Below the pieces are notes generated by a model, which saw nothing but the letters and a program-made list of their open reading frames with translations, ran no database searches and had not been told where the DNA came from. A DNA stretch of 16,367 bases, taken from NCBI GenBank assembly GCA_052034115.1, contig JBPOIZ010000066.1, forward strand, positions 1 through 16,367, written 5' to 3'. A program made the position numbers and the translations under genes. Positions 1-6,715 of this stretch are shown here, piece after piece (within the stretch, counting starts at the first letter, position 1; every line of letters begins with the position of its first letter). This DNA comes from Lutibacillus sp052034115. Lineage in GTDB: Bacteria > Actinomycetota > Actinomycetes > Actinomycetales > Dermatophilaceae.

Positions 1-1
1 G

Positions 2-256
2 ACCCAGGTCCCCATCCTGGGGGCCAACCTGGGCGGGCAGCGCCGTTACATGACGCCAGCCGAATGCGCCAAATTGCAGAGCATCGACGACATCGAACTC
101 CCAGCCTACGACCTCGACGCCTACAAGGCACTGGGTAACGCCGTGAACGCCAAGGTCGTCGCCGCCATCGCCAAGCCCCTGGTCGACGGCGTCCACGAGC
201 CGACCCCCCTCGACGCCCCTGCCACCCCCCTCCACACCTTGGGAGCCACCGCATGA
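2..256 (+). CDS. C5 cytosine-specific DNA methyltransferase, C-terminal fragment (5' end outside window)
   Basis: The reading frame is open from the window edge to the TGA at 254-256, so only about the last 84 residues are present. Two late motifs of the Dcm/M.HhaI family are visible: a motif IX-like RRYMTPAECAKLQS and a motif X-like ALGNAVNAKVV. The catalytic Pro-Cys motif and the target-recognition domain lie upstream and cannot be checked. The family transfers a methyl group from S-adenosylmethionine to carbon 5 of cytosine. The segment LQSIDDIELP replaces the more usual LQGFPDDF, and from memory this resembles methylases found beside Z1-domain ATPases. The stop overlaps the next start (ATGA), which suggests translational coupling. 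It probably protects host DNA from the downstream nuclease genes. Confidence 0.85.
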   Translation, partial: TQVPILGANLGGQRRYMTPAECAKLQSIDDIELPAYDLDAYKALGNAVNAKVVAAIAKPLVDGVHEPTPLDAPATPLHTLGATA

Positions 257-2130
257 CCGACCAGCCCCTCGACCTCGGCGACCTCGCCGAGGAGGACGAT
301 CCGCGCACCCAGCTCTGGGAGCGTATCGCTGAGGGACTGGCCACCCTCTCAGAGGCGTCCGAGGCGCCGGAGACCATCGCCTCCCCGGTCTCGGTGTTCA
401 CCGGCTCGGACGTCGACATGACCTCGGACTCCTGGATCCCACGGCTCGGCGAGGTCCAGGGCTGGCTGAACTTCAGCCGCGACCTACCCACCGGCAGCAC
501 CGAGGCCTTCCTCGAGGCACTGGTCGGCGAGCTCGGCCTCGACCCAGCCGCCGAACTCGACCGGTCGCACGATGACGTCCGACTCACCCTGCGCGCGTGG
601 GAGCACCTCGACGAGCGCGTCGAGACCGCTGGCAAGCTCCAGCAGCAGTTCCTCGACCGGCGGGCCAACGGGACAAGCCGGAAGGCCGCGACCGAGAACT
701 GGCAGGACGCCTGGGCCGAGGACGAGCACGACAGCGAACCGGTCAGCCCTGAACCGGTCACCGCGAAGGCCGACGTCTGGCACATCCTGCAACTGACGAA
801 GAAGAAGCTGAACCTCACCCCCACCTACCAGCGCGGCGACGTCTGGAGCACCAAGGACCGCCAGGCGCTCATCGAGTCCATCCTGCGCGGCATCCCGCTG
901 CCATCCATCATCCTGCTGCGCATGGGCGGCTCCGCCCCCCACGAGGTGGTGGACGGCAAGCAACGCCTCACCGCGATCCTCCGCTTCGTCGGCGCGCACC
1001 CCAAGGCGCTGGAACGAGTCCAAGAGGCCGAACGACTCCACCCGGGGAAGGAACTACTGAAGAACTTCACCGAGGACTACCCCAAGTTCCGCCGGGGCTG
1101 GAAGACCCTGATGGGGGAGAACCTCACCGCCAGCAAGGAGGACGAGTACTACTTCCCCTTCAAGCTGCGCAACAGCGGCGACGGCGGGCTGGTGGGCACC
1201 TATCTCGAGCCCCTGCGGGGCAAGTACTTCACCCAGATCAAGGACAAAATGATCCGTGTCGCCGACCAAGAGGTCGACGTCGCAGAGATCTTCGAGGGCG
1301 CTCCCGACTACAAGGTTCCAGTCATCGAATACACCTCGGCCAAGCAGCGCCAGATCCACGAGGTGTTCAAGCTGTACAACAAGCAGGGCGTGCACCTCAA
1401 CGCGGAGGAACTGCGCAACGCGGTCTACCACGACATCGAGTTGACCCGTGCCATCCTCTTCGCGGCCGGAGACGCCGACCCCCACGCCGACGTAGCCGCA
1501 TTCGCGCCCTCGCTCGCGGGCTTGGACCACCTCGCCGAGCTGGGCAAGAGCCTGGAGCAGTACAAGTTCGGCCACTCCCGCTACAAGCGCACCAAGGTCC
1601 TCGCGTGGGCCCTCGCGACCCTGCTCCACGACACCGGCCAGGAGAGCCTCAAGTCCACGGCGTCCCACATCGACGACCTGCTCGGCCGGACCCAAAAAGA
1701 CTCCACCCACCCGCTCCGCGACACGGCGAACTTGACTCGCGTCTTCGACTGGATCTCGCGGGCCGTCGAACTCCACTCCGGCCACGACGAACTCTGGGCG
1801 CCACGCTTCAAGGACGGGGAGAACGGCGTCAAGTGGCAGGAACTCCAGCTCGTCGGGTCGCTGGTCGGGGTGGCGCTCGCGCTGGCCGCCTCTCCAGACG
1901 ACGTTGAGGACCGCATGGACGACCATGCCGACGAGATCCGCGACGCTAGCAGTTCAGCGGCGTGGGAGCGCCCGGAGAAGACCCAGACGCGCACCCAGTG
2001 GGACTACATCGCGCGCATCGCCGAACAGGTGCTGCTGCTCCTCGACCTCGACCCTTGCGCGGCCACGCAGGCCGTCCGCGACCGGTTCGGCTCCTCTGGC
2101 TACGAGTCGCTCCAGCGCACCCGGATCTAG
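253..2130 (+). CDS. DUF262 (GmrS/SspE-type N-terminal fold) protein of the R-M/defence operon
   Basis: This 625-aa protein starts at the ATG overlapping the methylase stop, with GGGAG 7 nt upstream. A DUF262 core lies at about residues 178-395. It has TYQRGDVW (about 191-198), the signature VVDGKQRLTAI (about 232-242, matching the family's DGxQRxT) and LNAEELRNAVYH (about 382-393). DUF262 is a ParB-like fold seen in GmrSD, BrxU and SspE, where it is tied to nucleotide hydrolysis and sensing of DNA state. About 175 N-terminal residues, largely acidic, and 230 C-terminal residues match nothing I recognise. No HNH motif of the DUF1524 type is visible, so it does not look like a complete GmrSD or SspE nuclease. 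Its position between methylase and Z1 ATPase suggests a sensor or regulatory subunit; that role is inference. Confidence 0.85.
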   Translation: MTDQPLDLGDLAEEDDPRTQLWERIAEGLATLSEASEAPETIASPVSVFTGSDVDMTSDSWIPRLGEVQGWLNFSRDLPTGSTEAFLEALVGELGLDPAAELDRSHDDVRLTLRAWEHLDERVETAGKLQQQFLDRRANGTSRKAATENWQDAWAEDEHDSEPVSPEPVTAKADVWHILQLTKKKLNLTPTYQRGDVWSTKDRQALIESILRGIPLPSIILLRMGGSAPHEVVDGKQRLTAILRFVGAHPKALERVQEAERLHPGKELLKNFTEDYPKFRRGWKTLMGENLTASKEDEYYFPFKLRNSGDGGLVGTYLEPLRGKYFTQIKDKMIRVADQEVDVAEIFEGAPDYKVPVIEYTSAKQRQIHEVFKLYNKQGVHLNAEELRNAVYHDIELTRAILFAAGDADPHADVAAFAPSLAGLDHLAELGKSLEQYKFGHSRYKRTKVLAWALATLLHDTGQESLKSTASHIDDLLGRTQKDSTHPLRDTANLTRVFDWISRAVELHSGHDELWAPRFKDGENGVKWQELQLVGSLVGVALALAASPDDVEDRMDDHADEIRDASSSAAWERPEKTQTRTQWDYIARIAEQVLLLLDLDPCAATQAVRDRFGSSGYESLQRTRI

Positions 2131-2142
2131 CCGGGCAGTCAC

Positions 2143-4941
2143 ATGGACACGCCCCCGCCGCTCCCGAGCGAGCACGTGTACTTCGACCCGCCGGACGCCC
2201 CTCGTGATGACACGTGGTGGGCCCGCTACGTCAACTCCGTCACGGGCATGAGCGACACGGCGCTGCTGGCCCTGGAGGCTGACTGCCGCTACATAGCGGA
2301 GCGAGGAATCCTCGATGCGGCCCGGGCCGACCTATGGCCACCCGGAAGGGTCCGCACCGGCCTGGTCATGGGTTCGGTCCAGTCCGGCAAGACCGCCTCC
2401 ATGCTGGGGGTCTCCGCGATGGCCGTCGACAGAGGGGTCGACGTCGTCGTGGTCCTGGCCGGCACCCGGGTGTCGCTGTGGAGGCAAACCTACGAGCGGC
2501 TCGCGGCCCAACTCGACGCCGGGCCCGACAACGCGGCCAAGCAAGCGGGGCGCATCCTCGTCCCGAACCCCGGAGCGGCCCTCTCGGAAGATTCGCTGAA
2601 CCTCCAGGACGCCTACGGGATGCACCCGGCCACGGTGCGGAACCGGCTTCGTCGCGGCCGCCCCATCATCGTCGTGGCGATGAAGCAGACCCATCACCTG
2701 CACGCGCTGGCCGAGAGCCTGCGCGCCAACGTGTTCCCGAATATGAAGACGCTGGGCAGGCCGGGGCACATGGTCGTGCTGGACGACGAGGCCGACGACG
2801 GCTCGATCCTGGACGCCGTAGCCGAGGCCGGACAGGATCAGGCCTACGGCAACCTCAAACAGGTCCCGCGAGCCATAGCCAACCTCTGGGACCCGCCCCA
2901 CGGCACACCGGCGAACGTCTTCACGACCTACCTCGCCTACACGGCCACGCCGCAGGCCAACCTCTTGCAGGAGGACCACAACCCCTTGGCCCCGCGAGAC
3001 TTCCTCGTCTCGCTGCGCACGCCCCTCGACATCGGCCACCTCGTCGACGTGGCAGACCCCGGCAACCTCGACGCACCCCGATCGTCCACCTACCCGGAGC
3101 CTGCAGGGTTGCCGGCGTTCTACACCGGGGGCGAGGTGTTCTACCGCCGCGCGTCCTCCGACCTCTGCCGTCCTGCCAGCAACGACCCCGCCGACGACCG
3201 CGCAGAGGCGGTGCGCGCCTTCCTAGTGGCCGGAGCCATCCGGCTGCACCGCTCCCGACGGCTGGGTCCAGCGACGGCCGCCGGGCTGCTGTTCGACTCG
3301 GCCGAGGAGGCCGAGGCCGCGGTCCAGCCGCCCCACTCGATGCTCTACCACCCGTCGGCGAACATCCAGGACCACTTCCAGTCGGCCGAGGACCTGCTGG
3401 TGTGGGCCGGTGTCCCAGACCGCCGCTCCGCCCGCCGGCTCCTGGAGTCCGGCACCGCCACCCTGCCGAACGCGCTGGTCTCCACTTTGACCACCGACCG
3501 GCCCCGCTGGGAGGCCTGGCTCGACCGCTACCGCTCCTCGGCCGGCGCGATCGAGACGGAGTTCACCGTCATCCACGCGCGGGAGTTCCCCGACTGGCCG
3601 ACGGTGAAGGCCCTGCTGGCCGACGAGCTCATCCCGGGGACGCGCGTCTCGGTGGTGAACAGCGACCCCACGGCCGACGATCGGCCCTCGTACCGGGCCA
3701 CCCGCGACCCCGCCTCAGAGCGATGGAAGGCCCCGCTGGACCTCAGCACCATCTTCGTGTCCGGCAACGTGATGGCCCGCGGCCTGACGCTGGAGGGGAT
3801 GACGACGGCGCTGTTCCAGCGTTCCAGCAACAGTCCACTGGCCGACACGCAGATGCAGATGCAGCGCTGGTTCGGCTACCGAGGGTCGTACGTCGAGTTG
3901 TGCCGGGTCTTCGCGTCATCGGACCAGTTGGCACTCTTCAGCGCCTACCACGACATGGACGAGGCGATCCGCAGCGCCATCACCGAGCGCATGGCAGGCG
4001 ATGCCCCCGAACCGGCGGTGCTTCAAGGCTTCAACTTCACCGCCACCGGGAAGATCGCCAACACGCGCAACTACCCGCTGTCCCCGGGCGCCCGCCCGTT
4101 CGTGAAAATGCTCAACGACGGCGCGGGCCCCGATCACAACGTCGAACTCGTGGCCGAGCTGTTCGGCGCGCGACCGTCGTCCCCGCTGCTCGCCGGAGGC
4201 ACTCTGCGCGGCCAGATCCTGGACGAACCCCTGACGCTTGAAGATGCCGCCACATGGCTAGACCGGTTGCGGTACGACAGCTACGCCCCAGGGACCGACA
4301 GCCCTCTGGCGACCCTTTGGGCCCAGGTGGAGGCCCGCGTGTCCGCGAAGGCGCCGCTCTCCGTGCCGGGGCTGTACCGCCCGCCCCTGGCGGGGGCGGG
4401 CGACCCGGCGCGCCGGCCTTGCCCGTACGCCATCTCCGCCTACCTGCGCCTGTGGGCGGCCAGCCTGACGCGGCAGGTGCCGGGCCTGTTCGTGACGGGC
4501 GAGCCCGGGAGGCTGTGGTCCCTGTCGGACCTCAGACAGAAGCGGGACAGACAGCCTCGCTTCTGGGTCGGGATCCGCTTCGGCGACGGACAGTTCGTGA
4601 CCAACGGACCCTTGAGCAGTCTGCCCTTCCAGATCCGCACCACGACCAAGAGCGTTGGCCACACGGGTGAGTTGACCACCACTTGGGGTGCGAGCGACCC
4701 GACCGCCGGCCCCGGGCAGTACCGCAGCGACCTCTACTTCGACTACTACCACCGCCAGGAGGCCCTGCCGACGGTGCTGGTCGACTCGTCGTGGCGTCCC
4801 GCTGGCTCGCCAGGCCAGATCCTGATCTACGTCAACCAGCGCAACAACCAGGCTCATCCCGCCGTCGCCGTCGCGCTCAGCATCCCGGCAGGCGGGCCCG
4901 AACAGTTCGCCGCCACCCGGGCCAGCGTGCTCCTGCCATGA
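2143..4941 (+). CDS. Z1 domain-containing SF2-type ATPase/helicase (predicted restriction subunit)
   Basis: This 932-aa protein starts 12 bp after the DUF262 stop. Superfamily II landmarks occur in order: Walker A GSVQSGKT (about 77-84), a DEAD-like box VLDDEAD (about 212-218), a motif III-like YTATP (about 266-270), a motif V-like SGNVMARGLTLEG (about 540-552) and a motif VI-like QMQRWFGYRG (about 572-581). The last two blocks, with HAREFPDW and VVNSD just before them, are typical of Z1. Z1 proteins were described by Iyer, Abhiman and Aravind (2008) in predicted R-M systems with MutL/MORC-like ATPases. The likely role is ATP-driven movement on or remodelling of DNA to direct cleavage. Residues after about 630 form a long extension that I cannot assign. 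The stop overlaps an ATG of the next frame (ATGA). Confidence 0.9.
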   Translation: MDTPPPLPSEHVYFDPPDAPRDDTWWARYVNSVTGMSDTALLALEADCRYIAERGILDAARADLWPPGRVRTGLVMGSVQSGKTASMLGVSAMAVDRGVDVVVVLAGTRVSLWRQTYERLAAQLDAGPDNAAKQAGRILVPNPGAALSEDSLNLQDAYGMHPATVRNRLRRGRPIIVVAMKQTHHLHALAESLRANVFPNMKTLGRPGHMVVLDDEADDGSILDAVAEAGQDQAYGNLKQVPRAIANLWDPPHGTPANVFTTYLAYTATPQANLLQEDHNPLAPRDFLVSLRTPLDIGHLVDVADPGNLDAPRSSTYPEPAGLPAFYTGGEVFYRRASSDLCRPASNDPADDRAEAVRAFLVAGAIRLHRSRRLGPATAAGLLFDSAEEAEAAVQPPHSMLYHPSANIQDHFQSAEDLLVWAGVPDRRSARRLLESGTATLPNALVSTLTTDRPRWEAWLDRYRSSAGAIETEFTVIHAREFPDWPTVKALLADELIPGTRVSVVNSDPTADDRPSYRATRDPASERWKAPLDLSTIFVSGNVMARGLTLEGMTTALFQRSSNSPLADTQMQMQRWFGYRGSYVELCRVFASSDQLALFSAYHDMDEAIRSAITERMAGDAPEPAVLQGFNFTATGKIANTRNYPLSPGARPFVKMLNDGAGPDHNVELVAELFGARPSSPLLAGGTLRGQILDEPLTLEDAATWLDRLRYDSYAPGTDSPLATLWAQVEARVSAKAPLSVPGLYRPPLAGAGDPARRPCPYAISAYLRLWAASLTRQVPGLFVTGEPGRLWSLSDLRQKRDRQPRFWVGIRFGDGQFVTNGPLSSLPFQIRTTTKSVGHTGELTTTWGASDPTAGPGQYRSDLYFDYYHRQEALPTVLVDSSWRPAGSPGQILIYVNQRNNQAHPAVAVALSIPAGGPEQFAATRASVLLP

Positions 4942-4955
4942 GACAAGGCCACCCC

Positions 4956-6017
4956 ATGACCACCTACGAGGAAGTGCTCAACCAGATCGCCGACATACAC
5001 AAAGGAGCGGAGGGTCGCGACCGCACCATCCGATGGCTCACCCCCGCGCGAGTCATCGGCGCGACCCGCGACCACCTTGGGCACGTGGAGTTGTTCATGG
5101 CCGGCCCGGAACTCCAGCCCAGGGCCAACCAGTTGCGCGACGCGGTCAGACACCACTCCTGGCACCGCGAGAACGACACCCCCTTGGAGGCCAACCGACT
5201 CCTCTTCCCCGCCTTCGGCCACTACGACCAGATCGCGGCCCTAATCGCCACCGAGTTGCTGCGGGAGGGCGCCGACGAGGACCTGCCTCGGGCCTTCGCG
5301 GCCACCGAGCCGATCATCGAGCTGGCCATAAAGCGGCTCGAGCTGTCCCTGTCCGCCTTGCTCGGCCTGGCGGGCGAACTCCTCCTTCTCGAAGCTTTGA
5401 TCCGCCGAGCCGACGACGCCTACGTGGGCCAGTTGGTTGCGGCATGGGACGGTTGGCGCCGCTCGTCACGCGACCTCTCGTGGGACGGCACCGGCATCGA
5501 GGTGAAGACGACGACCCACCAGTCGTCCAGCCACATCGTGCAGGGTACCCACCAGGTGGAAGCGGCCCAGCCCACCGACAGCGCGCCGGGGGAGGACCGG
5601 CTTCTCCTGGTCAGCGTCGGGCTCCAGCAGTCCGGTTCCAGCGCGAACGCCTTCAGCGTGCCCCAACTCACCCAGCAAATCGTCGACCGGCTCGAAGCCA
5701 CGGGCAACGGCGGCGCAGTTGACGACTTCTTGTCGCACGTGGCCGACTACGGCTCCGAGTCCGGCTTCGGGTACCACCACCGGACCATGTCGAACGACGC
5801 ACCTTTCTCCGCTACCTTCACCCCAGCCTTCGTGCGGTGCTACGACATGGGCGACCCAGCGGTTCAGGTGCTGCGTCGCGACGACGTCGTCACACACCGG
5901 CACGTGGACGCCCAGTCGCTGTCCTTCAGGATCGACCTCCCGGCCACCATCAGCGTCGAGAACCCCGTCGCGGGCCTCCACCGTGTCGCCTACGACATCT
6001 TGAACGGCCAGCCGTAG
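4956..6017 (+). CDS. PD-(D/E)XK motif protein (DUF4420-like), predicted restriction nuclease
   Basis: This 353-aa protein carries a restriction-endonuclease-fold signature: LAGELLLLEAL (Glu about 141), a W-D-G at about 164-166, RDLSWDG (about 172-178) and IEVKTTT (about 181-187). The E-x-K, with an Asp a few residues upstream and a helical Glu before it, matches the PD-(D/E)XK metal-dependent nuclease core as arranged in DUF4420. Two starts are possible. ATG 4956 has AAGG 7 nt upstream and is preferred; ATG 4938 overlaps the Z1 stop as ATGA and would add 6 residues but has no visible ribosome site. It is the only obvious nuclease of the operon and probably cuts DNA under control of the Z1 ATPase. 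No separate DNA-recognition domain is evident. Confidence 0.85.
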   Translation: MTTYEEVLNQIADIHKGAEGRDRTIRWLTPARVIGATRDHLGHVELFMAGPELQPRANQLRDAVRHHSWHRENDTPLEANRLLFPAFGHYDQIAALIATELLREGADEDLPRAFAATEPIIELAIKRLELSLSALLGLAGELLLLEALIRRADDAYVGQLVAAWDGWRRSSRDLSWDGTGIEVKTTTHQSSSHIVQGTHQVEAAQPTDSAPGEDRLLLVSVGLQQSGSSANAFSVPQLTQQIVDRLEATGNGGAVDDFLSHVADYGSESGFGYHHRTMSNDAPFSATFTPAFVRCYDMGDPAVQVLRRDDVVTHRHVDAQSLSFRIDLPATISVENPVAGLHRVAYDILNGQP

Positions 6018-6051
6018 CCCGCGCGCTCGACCTCAGCGTCAGGGTGGAGTA

Positions 6052-6071
6052 GGCGCAGCGCCAGCTGCGCC
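6052..6071 (+). terminator. GC-rich hairpin after the R-M operon
   Basis: An 8-bp perfect stem (GGCGCAGC / GCTGCGCC) with a 4-nt GCCA loop lies 34 bp after the last stop of the operon. No T-run follows, which is common for actinobacterial hairpin terminators but leaves the call uncertain. Confidence 0.5.
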
Positions 6072-6119
6072 CGGGGATCACTTGAAGGGTGGGGAACACC
6101 GACCCCGCCACGCCTGCTT

Positions 6120-6125
6120 GAGGAG
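6120..6125 (+). promoter_or_regulatory. Strong Shine-Dalgarno of the SSB-like gene
   Basis: GAGGAG lies 7 nt before the ATG at 6133. It fixes the start of the SSB-like frame and rules out the in-frame ATG at 6082. It also shows the broken gene was once a properly translated gene. Confidence 0.65.
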
Positions 6126-6132
6126 AACTGCC

Positions 6133-6604
6133 ATGTCCATCCTGAACCGCGGCCAAATCACGAAGTCCCGCCTCGCTCCCGACCCGAAGGTATTCGACAA
6201 CACCGACGGCTCGAAGAAGGTCATGGTCACCGTCTACGTCGATGCACGTTACACGGGCGCCGACGGCTCGCGCCCGAGCGACCGGATCCAGCTCCAGACG
6301 TGGATCGGCCCCACCACGGACTCCGCCAAGACTCCGTTCGCCCACCTCCACAAGGGCGACGCCGCGGCGTTCGAGTACGAGCTGCGCTCCTCGGAGTACG
6401 CCCCACAAGGAGGGGGTCGTGCACTACGAGCAGGTTTGCTTCATCACCGACGTCGAGCTGTTCGACACGATCGCGACCGTCAACGCCCGTCTAGAGGGTG
6501 CGCGAGGGCTGTGCCTGGAAGTGGCGTCAGCCTGTGCCTCGCCGCGTAGGCAGAGGGAGATCGCCGCAGGTCATCGACTTTCGGGAACTGTCCCGGCCAC
6601 CTGA
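6133..6604 (+). pseudogene. SSB-like OB-fold protein, frameshifted and C-terminally eroded
   Basis: From ATG 6133 the frame encodes an SSB-like N-terminus (MSILNRGQITK, DPKVFDNTDGSKK, VMVTVYVDARYTG) with the alternating pattern of an OB-fold. After SSEYA near 6402-6410 this frame turns into arginine-rich nonsense, while the frame one base ahead continues plausibly as HKEGVVHYEQV then CFITDVELFDT. Removing one C from the CCCC run at about 6408 joins the two halves as SSEYA-HKEGVV. The joined frame then runs to a TGA at 6602-6604, but after about 6495 the codons become unusual and no acidic SSB tail appears. SSB proteins coat single-stranded DNA in replication and repair, and small divergent copies are common on plasmids and integrative elements. 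This is either a real pseudogene or a one-base sequencing error. Confidence 0.6.
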
Positions 6605-6624
6605 TCGGCCGCCATACCGCGCCA

Positions 6625-6667
6625 GCGCCTGCTCCCCGGTCGGCCCGCCCGGCCGGGGAGCAGGCGT
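6625..6667 (+). terminator. Long GC-rich hairpin between the SSB remnant and glpK
   Basis: The arms GCCTGCTCCCCGG (6627-6639) and CCGGGGAGCAGGC (6653-6665) are perfect reverse complements. Pairing extends inward to a 5-nt loop with one G-T wobble and outward by about two pairs. No T-run follows on either strand. It ends 48 bp before the glpK ATG, so it may insulate glpK from upstream transcription; a leader-RNA role is less likely. Confidence 0.55.
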
Positions 6668-6715
6668 CCGGTCGGGGTGCGCGCACGGCAGCCGCGGCTG
6701 TGACACGCTGGGCAC

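Noticed and set aside
2334..4241. 635-codon open frame inside the Z1 gene on the same strand
   Set aside because: Arg/Pro/Gly-rich composition is typical of an out-of-frame reading of GC-rich DNA; the Z1 frame has clear motifs throughout.
6400..6412. Programmed frameshift in the SSB-like gene
   Set aside because: The zero-frame codons (GCC CCA CAA) are not a known slippery site and no stimulatory structure is obvious; a mutation or sequencing error is simpler, especially given the decayed C-terminus.
6018..6715. tRNA or integrase attachment site at the island edge
   Set aside because: No cloverleaf or tRNA 3' end was recognised, and no direct repeat could be matched within the window.
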